Shown piece by piece: positions 45,928 to 57,579 of a stretch of DNA of 64,000 nt. Below the pieces are notes generated by a model that did not search any database, was not told the DNA's origin, and saw only the letters and a program-made list of their open reading frames with translations. The stretch is from Micractinium sp. NFX-FRZ (lineage: Eukaryota > Chlorophyta > Trebouxiophyceae > Chlorellales > Chlorellaceae), in the NCBI GenBank assembly GCA_029339195.1, contig JAPTJF010000180.1, positions 49,634 to 113,633 of the forward strand. The letters are read 5' to 3'. The position numbers and the translations under genes were made by a program. How positions within the stretch are numbered: the stretch's first letter is position 1; each line of letters starts with the position of its first letter.

Positions 45928-48900
45928 CTACAGCTCGCCATGTGCCTGCTCCTCTGCATCCTCCGGGGGAGCAGGGGGAGGTGTGGTGATGACCGCGGTG
46001 GCCACCACATCATGATGAGGGTAGGGTGGAGGGTCACCCGCCAATAATGCTACGCCAACCTGTTCCTCAGCCTCCGCCGCTGCGCCGCTCTGCTCTGCTT
46101 CTGCAGCCGCCTCACCCTGCTCCGCTGCTGCCGCTTCTCCCTCTGCTGCTGTCGACGCTGCTGCCTCGCCAAGCGTGGCAGGCGGCTGCAGCCGAGCAAA
46201 GGCATCCTCTAGCTCCCGCGCGAGTGCCTCGGCCTGCAGGATCCAAGCGGAAGGGGAGGGACCCAGGCATTGCATGGGTGGTCAAAGTGGGTGCCAGGGA
46301 GGCGAAAAAGAAGGGAAAGTCGCGTGTCAGCTCCCACGCTAGTGCCTCGGTCTGCCTGTAGTTGTGGATGGGGAGGGGCGTGGGCAGGCGAGTGAGTGGG
46401 CAGGGCCATGGGGCAGCCAAGCAGGCAGGCAAGGACAGTGTGCCCATCGGTGGGACAAACGCAGCCGCTTCCTCTCATTGCTCGACAGCAGGCCATCACG
46501 CCCACTGCCCCGCATCAACCCGCTGCCATGCTGCTGCCAGCTGCACAGTAGCTGCTGCCCCCCCTGGGCCTTCCCAGGTGCTCACCCTGCCGCACTCCCG
46601 CTCTAGCTGCTCCGAGGGGGGGCAGCTCCTGCGGTGCCGCTCACAAAAGGCCTCATTCAACGTGATGATGACCTGTGGGATGCATGGGGGGCCAGGGCAG
46701 GGGATGGGGGGGCAGCAAAGGGTCAGACACGGGTCGTGACATGGACCCAGCAGTCTGCCTGCTCGGCAAAAGCAACACCCCTGTACTGCTGGGTGCCAGG
46801 TGGCAGGCGCCCACCTGTACCGCCAGCAGGTCGCGGTACAGCTCGTTGCCTGTGGTGTTCAAGGAGGCGGGGCTGGGCGGGTGGGCAAACAGGCCCGACC
46901 TGCCCTCCCGCGGGTCGTCGCTGCATGAGGGGGGCGGGCAGCGGGGCAAAGGCCGGTGGTGGAGGAGGGAGGAGGGGGGCCAGATGTGCTTCATATGCCC
47001 TGGACTCTTCAGGGCGGGCAGGCCCATCCCATACCCGCCCTCAACACCATGCCTACACTAACCCTTCCACACCTGAGCCCCCAGAGCGGGCGGGCACCTT
47101 GCCGCCCAAAGCCCAACACAACCTGCACCGCCCACCTGAGCTCCCAGGGCGGGCAGGCCAGGGCATCAAACTCCTCGTGCCAGTGCTTGTCAAAGGAATA
47201 GAGGGCGGAGGGGTCGCCGGGGGGAGGCTGCTGGGGGCCTGCCGCCACGGACCACAGAATGCCGTAGTGGAGCACCTTGGGTGGGCCTGCGGGCGGAGCG
47301 GGGTGGACGGGGGTAAGCTGGGGTGAATGAGGGGCGGCCACGGGGGTGAGGAAGAGGCAGCCGTAATGGCAGGGTGGTGCCTTCGGCACGGCTGAAGGGC
47401 GGCGGGGCGGGGTGGGTGGGGAGGCAATGAGCCAAAGCGTGGAGCAGGAGCAGGAGGTGGCAAGGGCACAAGGCATGGCGTTGCCTGCCTGCCTGCCTGC
47501 CTGCCTGCCACCGAACAAGCGCGAGGTGCACAGAGGCACAGCTGCCTCACACCCTACAGCGCCATGCCCAGGTCCACTGGCCCCACTCACGCACTCACTC
47601 TGCCAGTGCTGGGGCGAGATGTCGTATCCGGGGTACAGCTGGAAGGTGTGGTCGGCGATGTGCCACACCCCCGCCTTGGAGCAGCCAAAGGAGTAGCCGT
47701 ACCTGTCGGCAGAGTTGGGGCAGGGGTGGAGATGCAGGCGTGGGGTGAGGTGGGGCAGGGTAGGTGGAGCAAATGAGTATCTTGCGCCGGCGGAGGGGAT
47801 GTCAGCGGCAAGGGGAACAGCCGGACAGTGGCAGCAGCAGCTGTGGCAGTGGCACACCAGTAGGCTGTCACCCACCGCCCACCCAACCAGCCGGCCGCCC
47901 ACATTCCCCAGGGATCATGGCTGGGGTGCTCACATCTCAGCGATCCAGGGCCGCTCGTTGGGCGAGGCGTACACGTCGCCCGTCAGGTTCCAGGCCTACA
48001 TTGCAGGAAGGGAAGCACAGTCACTGCTGACCTTCTGGTGTTTGGAAAAGGCTGGCGTGCAGCTGAGAGGCTCCAGACCCACAGCCCTCATTCTGAAACC
48101 GCTTGCGCTAATCAACTGACTGGAGCGGGCGAGGACCTTTGCAACAAAATTGCAACGAAGTGCTGCGGGAACGCTGCCACCGGCGCTCACCAGCGGGTCT
48201 GCCCGCACGTCCTCCGAGTACTTGAGCCACAGGGGGGCCACCCGCCGCAGGTCGTCTCGGTGCATGAGCGTGAAGCCGCCCACCTTCAAGTGAAGTCAGG
48301 CAGGGGGTGCAGGGGAATAATGCGCAGTCAGGAATGGGGAATCGGGCGGGCAGTGAAGCCCGGCAGGCTCCAAAGTAGCAGCAACCTGCTGGCATGTGGT
48401 GGCACCCGCCTGCCCATGGCCCGGGTGCCTGGCCAGCTGCCCGCCCTGCTTGCCTGCCTGCCGGGCTCCCACCTGCCAGCGGCCTCCTCTTGAGTCCTGC
48501 ACTACCCCAGTGGTCCCCCCTTCTCCGCGCCCCCAGTGCTCCCCACCCTCCCTTGCCGTCTGCCCACCAGTAGCACCTCGTCCACCCGCCTAACAGGTGG
48601 CGTTGCCACCTCCTCCCAGCGCCCGCTCTGTCTGCCCAGCTGCCTCAAATTAGTTGCATTCTCACCTGGTCGCCCCGCCTCCCAGGCGGCCCCGCCACCT
48701 CATCCCAGCGGGGCTCCACCTCGGGCACGTGCCGCAGCGCCAGCTCATTGTCCACGCCTGCAGGCAGAGCATGCGGAACCACAACGCGAAGACACAAGCA
48801 ACCATGAGCAGCGCACGCTGCCTGCATATCACCAACAGTTTCACTCAGTCAAGCCCGGCATGCACAGGAAGGCGGCAGAGCACTCCAGGGAAGGTGCAGC

Positions 48901-50551
48901 CGTAGAGGGGGGCATGCGCACACAGGAGGGACGAACAAGCTTGACTGCGCACCGATCATGTAACCGAAGAAGCCGCTCACGGCGGTGCCCGGTGCAGCGC
49001 CCATCTCCTGCGGGACATTAGTGGCGCGCAGAGTGGCGGGAGGCCGGTGGGCACCGGGGCAGCACACATGTGTAGCACACTAGACGTGCAGCATCAAGTG
49101 CAGCCATCACCGCCTCCTCCACTGCCCGCCGGCCCGGCAGAGCCCGCCCACAACAAACGAGAGAGGCAGGCGGTTGCTCACATGTGGCAGCACGGGGCGG
49201 CGCATGATCATGTCTGCATCAATCACAAGGATGTAGTCCTCTTGTACATCTGTGTTGGCCAGCCAGTCGGCAACCGCCACCGGCTTGTTGATGCCCGCGT
49301 ACACTGCGGGGCAGGGGGTGTGCACAGTGTGGGAATGGGGGTTAGATTCTGCCTGCTGCCAGTGGATCACAGCCATTCCAGTAGGAACTGCAATAACACT
49401 GGGCGTGCCGATGCCCGGGTGGTGCACTGGGCAGACAGAGAGGAGGAACGACGGGCGGAGGGCCAGGTGGAGTGCAGTGAAGAGTGCAAGAGCAAAGCTT
49501 TGAGGGTGGCAGCGTAGCAAACTTGCAGCCGGGCGCCTGGCAGCGGCACCTAACAGCACCCCTGTCCCCGGCAGCAGTGAGCAGGCGGCGGCAGCGGCGG
49601 CGCACCGTCGCCGGTGCGTGGGTGGGTGGAGTAGGAGGGGCAGCGGTGGGTGGGCACCTCCCCCGACTCCGCATATCGCTTGTCCTCCTCCGGCAAGTTC
49701 TCCCAACTGCAGCGCAGTTTCAAAACTCAATGTACTGGGCGGTGCACAGGCTTAAAGGGCAAACACTAGAGGGTGGAAAGGTGAGAACAATGCTTTCCCA
49801 CCGTTTCGCGGCCCCCATCTGGCACACAGCACAGGGTCGTCTGTCGGTGCATGCCAAGCTTGCCTGCAGTGCGCGGCATGTGCCACCTGGCCATAGCCAT
49901 GCCCACTTCCAGCCAACACAACCGACTCCGTCCCCACAGCACACCGACCCGCCCACCCCTCCCCCTCCCCGCTGCCATCAAGCTCACGATTCCTCGGTGC
50001 ACGACATCAGCCGGGTGAGCGGCCCCGGCTGGCCCGCCTTGCGATGGGTGTACGCAATGCCTGCGTGGGTTAATGCACGGGCGCGCCATATGGCAAGACT
50101 GCAGCGACGGCAGCAGGCAGCAGCTGGGAACAGGCAGGAGCAACACTGGCGGCGGGCAGCAGGCGACAGCAGGCAGCAGGCAACAGTGGAAGTGCATGGG
50201 GCCCTCCACATGCAGCTGTTGCCAATCCGGGCTTGCTGAAGTCCAGCACGCAGCACGCACGCACCAATGGTTTGCCTGCAGCAACCCCGGGGAGGATGGA
50301 CAGTGAGGAGAGGAGCCGCTGGCACACCGGGCAAGCCGCCGCCGCCGCCGCTGCCGCCACCAGGCACATGCTCCTGCTGCAGCGGCCTGCGCGCGCCCGC
50401 TACTCAACCAAGTGAAGTACCGAGTGCACTCTGTGGCTATGAGGGTGTGCACGGTGGGCCCGTCGTCGCCCAAAGCCGACCCAAACAGCAGCGCTCCAAC
50501 CAGCAGGCAGGCGAAGCGGCTCCTGTTGCACACTGCGCCGCGTCGCCCCAT
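45928..50551 (-). CDS. Peptidyl-serine alpha-galactosyltransferase (SGT1-like)
   Basis: Transfers galactose from UDP-Gal to Ser in Ser-Hyp-rich glycoproteins in the early secretory pathway; the family was defined in Chlamydomonas and plants. The start at 50551 opens a signal or anchor, RFACLLVGALLFGSALG, then DDGPTVHTLIATECTRYFTW. An 11-nt microexon and the next exon complete QTIGIAYTHRKAGQPGPLTR + LMSCTEES. Then come YSTHPRTGD, INKPVAVADWL, DYILVIDADMIMRRPVLP (the DxD metal/UDP site), SGFFGYMIG, VGGFTLMHRDDLRRVAPLWL, AWNLTGDVYASPNERPWIAE-MYGYSFGCSKAGVWH, and PPKVLHYGI near the end. Fourteen exons give about 500 residues. The C-terminus is Ala/Glu/Gln-rich and ends AHGEL before TAG at 45928; I see no C-terminal membrane helix. 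Hydroxyproline arabinosyltransferases are relatives, but the DADMI and HYG blocks fit SGT. Confidence 0.87.
46321..46365 (-). repeat. Echo of the last galactosyltransferase exon start
   Basis: The sense strand reads ACCGAGGCACTAGCGTGGGA + GCTGA, copying the true exon start GCCGAGGCACTCGCGCGGGA + GCTAGAGG about 120 bases downstream. Peptides are TEALAWELT and AEALARELE. Confidence 0.8.
47482..47509. repeat. (CCTG)n microsatellite
   Basis: About seven tandem TGCC units in a galactosyltransferase intron. Confidence 0.92.
50265..50275 (-). other. Predicted 11-nt microexon of the galactosyltransferase
   Basis: GCAAACCATTG sits between a CTGCAG acceptor and a GTGCGTGCG donor. It supplies QTIG between TECTRYFTW and IAYTHRKAGQPG, exactly where plant SGT proteins have W-QTVG. 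Confidence 0.65.
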
Positions 50552-51435
50552 CGCGATGCCGTCAGCTTCTGAGCATATGTCTGAGTTTCGAAAGGCGATA
50601 CACAGCCCGAAAACAGAGGGGTCCAGGCGGCGACAACCGGAGAATGACCGTGCGTGGGCCCTTTGGCGTGACTGCTTGTTAGAAGTGATGTGTCTGGAAC
50701 TTAACAAGATACCAAAAGCGGTGCGAAATGGAAGAGGCATGGGATGCGCAGGTGGGGTGGCGCCGTGCCGCAGGGCGGTGCATCGGCGGGGCTTGGCCAG
50801 CCAGATGCGGATGTCTGCAGAGGTTCCTCAGCGGCAGCGCAGCACATCATCATGACTAATTTTTATGGAGTTCAGCAGCTTGCATTTCTGTTCCAGGGCT
50901 GGATGGTGACGGTGCCCATGATTGGCCAAGGGGGGTCGTGATCGTCTGCCCGCCACCGCCTGCCGCCCCAGCAGCCAGCGGCTGCTGCAACCCGCAGTGC
51001 GAGTTGCGCACACTGTTGAGGCAGGGATCCAGTGCTGTGGAATCCAAGTTTCCATCTCTATCTCGAGCCGCAATCTCGACCGGCTCCTGCCAGGTTGCGG
51101 CTGGGCCACCAGCTGCCGCTGTTGAGCCACCTGCCCGCAGCAACTGCAAGGGGCTCCCGCACCCACCGACCCAGTACCCCCCAATTGGACCGCCGGTCTC
51201 GTTGCTGATTCCATCCACCTTTTCAGCACGGCTGCAATCACCAGTGGTTCTGAAGTAAACTTCTTCGCCAGCTACTCCGCGCCTCTGCTGGGCCCTGCTG
51301 CGCTCCGTCCAGGACCTCCTTTTCTCCGTTTTCGACACCTAACTCAGAAAGGAGCAGCCCGCTAGAACTCTAGACGGACCGGTGTTCTACTGGAGCTTTG
51401 TCGGACACACCTTCAAGCGAATGTAGCAACGCGCC
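50552..51435. promoter_or_regulatory. Divergent region, galactosyltransferase / PL2
   Basis: Should carry both promoters. The stretch at 50640-50900 is AT-richer. A 106-codon plus-strand open frame (50938-51258) and a minus-strand one overlapping it have no recognised motifs. I do not call either. Confidence 0.45.
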
Positions 51436-54400
51436 ATGAGGCTTGCTCTCTCTTCCTCAATTATATTTGCATGTCTGTCAGGTGGGTTTGATCCAGCGGG
51501 CAGCAGCGGCAGGCACGGCGGTCAATTAACTTTAAGAGGTCCTGTGCCTGGCCGGAACTTGTGCCCACTGCCCCGTGCGCTCACATGCAAGCAGCCGCGT
51601 GAATTTCTGTATGCAGCGGCGCACGACATGCGGCCCTGCGCATGTGCCACCTTCTCCCCCACCTACCGCCCGTGCCCGCGCCTGCCCGCCGCCTTGCAGG
51701 GCTGGCTGCCACAGCAGGGGCTGCCCCCCTGCCGCCCCTTGCCAGCCTATACATGCCAGGCTTTCGCGGCCTTGACTGGTCCCTAGCAGGGTACCGAGGT
51801 GAGCTTAGTGTGTGATGTAGGCTCATTTACGCCACGCTGCTCTCCGCCGCTCTGGCACCACGTCGCCGTCGGGTCGGGTCGCCGCGCTTACGCCGTCAAC
51901 TCGGCGTGGCCCCTTCTGCCCCTGCCTCTGCTCCCTCACCTGCAGAGGGCGCAAAGCTGCCCATCTGGCCCGTGCGGTTCGATGTGAAGCGTTTTGGGGC
52001 CAAGGGAGATGGCACAACAGACGACACGCGCTCGCTGCAGGCAGCGGTGGCAGCCGCAAACGCCGACCCCGCCGGCGGCGTCGTCTTCCTACCGCCCGGC
52101 ACCTACAAACTCACACAGCCACTGACCATCACCCGATCCCGAGTGGTGCTGCGCGGCGCGGGGGTGAGCGAGCATGCGGGCAGCTGCTGCTGTGGGTGCA
52201 GGGCAGGCAGGCAGGCGGGCGGGTGGGTGGCCGCATGGTGAGGGAGCGAGGGGCGGTGGTGACTGTGCTGGCTGGCTGGTATGGCGAGCACGGCGCTCCT
52301 GCCGCCCTTTCTTCAACATTTACAATCTAGAGTGACAGAGGGCCTGCTAGGCCTGCTGGGGTGAGGCGTCAGCCTGCGGGAAGCAACCCAATCCATCCTT
52401 TGCCCTGCAGCCCACCCAGTCGGTCATCTTCATCCCCCGATCGCTGAGCGACGTCTTCAACGGTACATGGATCTTAAAGTCAAACGGTGAGCCTGTGTGT
52501 GTGACTTTGTTGACCGCGACTGGGCGGCAGAACGCTGCAGCTGCAGCAGGACAGCAGTGTGCGGGCTGCCGCTGTCCTCCCTCCCATCAACAGCGTACCC
52601 ACATGCCTGCCCCTGCAGGGGCGATTGATTCTGCCTGGACGGCGGGCGGCGGCTTCATCACCATTGCGTGAGTGGGAGAGTGGCAGTGCGACCAGTGTAC
52701 TGGGGCAGGCAGCCGGGATGGTCTTGCAATTGCAAGTCTCTCCTGGAGGGATTGGAGCCTTCTGCTGACCCTTGTGTGCTGAGGCTCACTTGAATCGGTG
52801 CAGGGGCAGGCGGCAGCGCAGCACCGACAGACTCACGCTGCTGGCACGCGTCAACGGCCGGGTAATGGCGGGCTCACCCGTGCTGCCGGTGAGCCGAACA
52901 CTGCATCAATGTATCAATCAACTGTATGGAGGGTGTGCAGGGCCAGCAGGAGCCAATCGAGCTGCTGCCGCCAGGATGAGGGGGTGCTGCTGCCACGCCT
53001 GCTGCGCATGCTACGCCTGCCATGGCATGCGGCTGCTGATTGGGGGCCCACGTGCATCAACGGCACCGAGCTTGGGCGCCAGCAGGGCGGGCGCTTCAAA
53101 GAATGTGCGCCCTCCTTAGCTGACACCCTGCTGTGCCTGCTGTGCCTGCTGTGCCCTGCTCAGGTGGACAATGCCGCTGCCTTCCGTGTGGGCTCCCGCA
53201 TCCGCATCTTCCTCAACGACCCCTCCACCTCCAGTGAGCGCCGGCAAGGCGGTGGTTGAGTGGTGCACGGTGCTTTGGAAGTGTGGCTCAACCGGCATGC
53301 TGACTGTGCGATGGCCACAGGCTCTGAACTGCCCTGCCTGCCTGCCTGCCGTGGCACGGAGCACCACGTTGCGGCGCTAGCTGCTGCCACATCTGCCGGT
53401 CGTCACTGCTGCTGCACCTCACTTGCAATTGCCCACTGCAGGCAGCCGCCGGCTGCTGGGCGCCAGCACAGCCGCGGGCGGCGGCCGTCAGCTGTCAGCA
53501 GCGGCATCCTCAACTAGCAGCCGCACCTCGGGCCCCACCTTGCTGGCCAGCTCCGCTCCCGCCTGGGTGCGCAGCCACCCGACGTTCAAGGTTGCCATGG
53601 AGAGCGCAGCGGTGCTGGGCGAGAGCGATGGGCTGACCCGTGCCCAGGCCCTGGCGGCAGACAGGGCGCACTATCAGGCCGCCGGCGGTGTGGTGGGCTC
53701 TGCTGCCGCCCGGGGGACCGTCACGGCTTGGCTGTACGGTGAGCCCTGGACCTGCAAATATTGGTCAAACAAGGCGTCTGAAAAGCTTGCCATGGGCTTT
53801 GACTGGCGGTTGAGAGGCCGCAGCCGGCACTGGGCTGGGCCCCACAAGCAGTTGCCTGCCCATGCCCCGTGAACAGTTTGCTTTGCACGTGCCCTGGTCC
53901 ACCCCAGCTCTTCTCAGCCCCATGTTAGTTTGCCCCCTGCCCCCCCTCCAGGCGACAACATGGTTGACTCTGGGCCAGACACGGGGGTGGTGGACCGAGA
54001 TGAGCTGGCATTCACCGCCATGTGAGGCAGGGGGGGGCCTCACCTCGGCATTGCTGTGTACAGTATGTTGGCGCTGTGGTTGGGTGGGTGGCAAAGACGA
54101 GCTGGCGTTCACCGGCATGTGAGGCAGGGGGGGCTCACCGAGACAGAGGGCCTCACCTTGGCATTGCATGCACACCGTATGCTGCTGCTGTGGTTGGGTG
54201 GGTGACCAGGGCGGGCTGGCATTGACCCGCCGTGAGAAGGCGCACGCCGGGCTGCCACGGACGGCAGTGTTCAGTTACCGGGTGCCGCTTGTGGGCCCCC
54301 ATGCATGGAATGCAAGTCAGGAGGTTGTCGGGGGGCTGTGTGTGCTTGGTGCTGCGTATGTGTGTGTGGTATTCTTGCTGCAGGAACTGTGCATTCCTCA

Positions 54401-56933
54401 TTCTGCATTCAGTCGAGCCGTGCACTGGAGTACTCTGTTCATGCCGCAGCTCAGCCAGTGTGCTGTGCCGGTGACGCCCCGCGCGCTCACTGCCGCCCCT
54501 TCCACCGCAGCGTGACGGCGGTGGATGTGAAGCGGGGGCTGGTCACTCTGGATCGCGGCTGCCACTTCCCAAGTGAGTTCTTCCTGTCCGCCCGTGCCCT
54601 GTGCATGTGCCTGCCTTCCCACAGCGCTGCACCCCACCTGCTGGCGGCCAGCAGTCTGCATTGTTGGGCAACCACGAGGCTTCCACCCATGCGCCCGCTG
54701 GCTGCCCCTCCTACCCTGCCAGCCCTCCTCAGAACCACCATGGCCCCCTGTCTTTCGTGCCTGCCCGCAGTCGTGCGTAACTGGCAGGCGGTGGTCCATT
54801 TGGAGCAGCCCAGCGTGCAGGACGCGGGCGTGGAGCACCTGGGCATCGTCTTCAGGTACGGCCCTCACTCATTGCACGCGTGCCATACCCGCGTGTGCTG
54901 CTGGCTGCAGTGCTGGCTGCACCTCGGGCGCTTGCAGCCACACCACAGCCGCAGCGCTTGCACCATTTCTGACCCGAGCCTATTCCTGCGGCCGTCCTCT
55001 TGCCCCGCAGCTTCACCAAGTCGCAGCCGCACCACGGGGAGCGCGGGTACAACGGCATCCAAGTCAGCGGCGCAGCAAACTGCTGGGTGCAGAACGTGCA
55101 CATCGTCAATGCTGACGCCGGCATCTTCTTCACTTGGGTGGACCGATCCTTGATGCTGAGTGAGCGGACAGGATGGGAGAAGGGGCGGGGGGACGGCGGT
55201 TGGCGCAACACACCCTCCCCTGCCGCTGGTGCTCCCCCTTTACTACCGCTGCTGCTGCCCTGTGCCTGCTGCTCTCCCCGTCTCCCTCCCTGTTGCCCTC
55301 CATGCCGCTGCTGCCGCTGCTGCTGGTGCTGCTGCCTGGCGCGCCTTACGCTGTATTCACACCGTTCTGCTGCCCTCCCCTGTTGACATCCCTCTTCAGA
55401 TGTCGTCGTCAATGCCACCGGCAACCGCGCCGACCCGCGCTGGCCCTCCTCCCTCAACGGCCACCACGCTCTCACCCTCTCCGAGGGCCACAGCAACATG
55501 CTGGCCAGGCAAGCAGCAGCAGAAAATGATGTGTCTGGCGTGGCAGGGGCTGGTCAACAAGCGGGCACGGCCGGGGACAGGGGCAAGGATGCCATTGTTC
55601 CCGGCTGCCCCGCTGTGCCTGCTGTGCTTGGTGTGCTGGGTCGCGGCGCCGCCTGTCCCGCCCCCGACCCCTCGCACTGCACCAGACCCCCAAGCGCATG
55701 CGAGCGCAAACCGCCCGCCCTGAAAATCACCTAACGACATCGCCTGCCTGCAGGTTCAATGTGGCTGCGCCCTACATTCATGACGTCAGCCTGGCGTCCA
55801 GCACCACCCTCAACGTGGTCATGGATGGGCAAGGCTACAGCCTGAACTTCGACCACCACAGGTTGGTGGGCTGAGTGCCTGCCTGGAGAGCTTGGGGGCT
55901 GATGCTGTAGTGTGCGCACTGAATGCGTGATGCCAGGGGGGAAGGGTGTGTGCAGGCAGGGTTGAGGAAACTCTCTCATCTTCGGCCGCCGCAGGTGGGC
56001 CCTGCAGGAGCGGGGCAGGGCTGCTGTGTGGAAGGGCGGGTGGGTGGGGCGAGCCTGGAGGCACCCTGGGTTTCATCCACCGCAGGCGCCTCCCATGTGC
56101 AGCGGGCGCCCGCCATTCGCCAGAGCTGGCCTGCCCCTGCCTCCCCTTCCCCTTGTACTGCTTCCGCTGCTGGTGCCGCTGCCGCTGCCCGGTAACGGCC
56201 CGCGCCTCCCTCCCTGTGTGGCGTGGTGCAGGACTGCCCCCTGGGCCAACCTGATCACCAGCATCGACCTTGGGGAGGGCGGGCGGGCGTTCAGATCGGG
56301 AGGCAACCGCATCCGTGGCGCACACTCGGGTGAGCTGGTGCAGGGGGATGGCCGCCAGCGAGGCTGCGCATGGCCAGCTGGCAGAGAGCATGGTGGCGTT
56401 ACAAGCGGAGGCATTGCTTACCAGGCAACTGGGCTATACCTGCTTGGACCCATCGCCACGCCCGTGGGCCAGCACACAGCCACACCCCGCCCTGCGCCCG
56501 TCCCCGCCACCTGCCACTGCTGCAGGGGTGCTGAACACGTACTGGAACCTGCGGCGCTCCAACCGGCAGGCCGTGCCGCTGCCGGACGACTGCGAGTTCG
56601 GCCCCAAGCTCAACTTTATTGGCAACTACTCTGGCAACGCGGTGAGGGCGGCGGGGTGCTGGTGTGCATGTCGCCGGCAGCATGCCTGGCACTGCCCACA
56701 CCCCTGGACTGTGTGTGTGTGTTGGAATGTATGTACGCAATGTATGTAATGTAAATTTGTAAGTGTGTAAATGTTCCCCCCCCGCTACCCCTATGCAGTG
56801 CCCCCAGAAGAGGTGGCTGGTGGCGCCCCTGGCGCCCGGCTCCCCGCCCAACCTGTACAGGGCGCAGCGGCAGGAGCGCGACCGGCGGGCGCGCTTAGCG
56901 CGTGCGGCTGCTCAGAAGAAGGCTTCAGGGTGA
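51436..56933 (+). CDS. PL2: secreted beta-helix (pectate-lyase-3-like) protein
   Basis: Paralogue of PL1 and PL3. Signal peptide MRLALSSSIIFACLS (ATG 51436) is cut by an intron, as in the paralogues. The next exon ends with YMPGFRGLDWSLAGYRG (51755-51798). Then VRFDVKRFGAKGDGTTDDTR, FLPPGTYKLTQPLTITRSRV + VLRGAG, IFIPRSLSDVFNGTW, FRVGSRIRIFLNDPSTS, a Ser/Ala-rich variable insert (53440-53740), DSGPDTGVVDRDELAF, GYNGIQVSGAANCWVQNVHI, PYIHDVSLASSTTLNVVMDG, LNFDHHRTAPWANL, NTYWNLRRSNRQAVPLP, and PPNLYRAQRQERDRRARLAR near TGA 56931-56933. The extensin-like linker of PL1 is missing. Predicted length is about 640 residues. The conserved DHHR-AP-NL block could be functional, but no catalytic assignment is justified. 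The intron after 54022 contains two echoes of the preceding exon end. Confidence 0.82.
53127..53160 (+). repeat. TGCTGTGCC tandem motif at a PL2 acceptor
   Basis: Three and a half TGCTGTGCC units end a few bases before the CAG acceptor of the exon coding for DNAAAFRVGSRIRIFLND. Confidence 0.8.
54002..54235 (+). repeat. Exon end of PL2 and two tandem echoes
   Basis: GAGCTGGCATTCACCGCCAT then GTGAGGCAGGGG is the real exon end and donor. At 54099 the block recurs with two changes, again followed by GTGAGGCAGGGG. A more decayed copy (GGGCTGGCATTGACCCGCC + GTGAG) lies at about 54213. The TGTGGTTGGGTGGGTG intron sequence between copies is repeated too. Confidence 0.88.
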
Positions 56934-57579
56934 CCATCTCACGGCTGCCCTGTACGGAAATCGTTGCCTTGAAGCGCGCGCTAGCATGTTTGTCTATGTT
57001 TGGTTCCACCCACCCCAGCGGCATGAATAGCACACTCTAGTGACTGCCCCCTCCCCCCTCCCCTGCCACGTCAGCGATATCTTGTTCTGTGCCTCCACTA
57101 CCTTTCCTCTACCTCTTCAATTCATGGATCCACCCATCACTCGTATGTATGCATGCTCAATGCTATCCTCCCATTCGCGCACGTCATCCCTTCCTCGCAT
57201 TTCCTTTTGTGCTGGCTCATCGCCGCCGCTGAATCCGCTGAGTCAGGCAGTTCTTTGCCAGGCATCCGCATTCGTCACCTTCTTTTTCAAACCGTCATGA
57301 AACTTTCGCCGAACTGAAGCAATGCGCCGATCCCCAGCCATCACTGCACCCCATCCATCACCTGAGTTGGGCGCCGGCGCCAGCTTCCGCCGCCCCGCTG
57401 GCTGCTCAGTTGGGCGGCACATAAGAAACCGACCGGCCAAACACGTATTGCACGAGCACACGCTATAGAGCCCGCACACTTTGTTGCAGGGCTCTACCTG
57501 CTCAGCCCAGCCCGCGCTGCACAGTGTTCCGGTGGGGCTGCCCGGCGCTTGCAGCTGCCGGCTGGGGGAAAACGCATTC
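56934..57579. other. Intergenic, PL2 3' end to PL3 start
   Basis: About 650 bp between tandem paralogues: PL2 3' UTR, then the PL3 promoter and 5' UTR. AT-richer than the genes, with several CATCA/TCATC motifs at 57125-57300. No gene seen. Confidence 0.5.

Noticed and set aside
50828..51338. Open frames on both strands between the galactosyltransferase and PL2
   Set aside because: Mutually overlapping, low complexity, no start context or motif; the position fits a divergent promoter.
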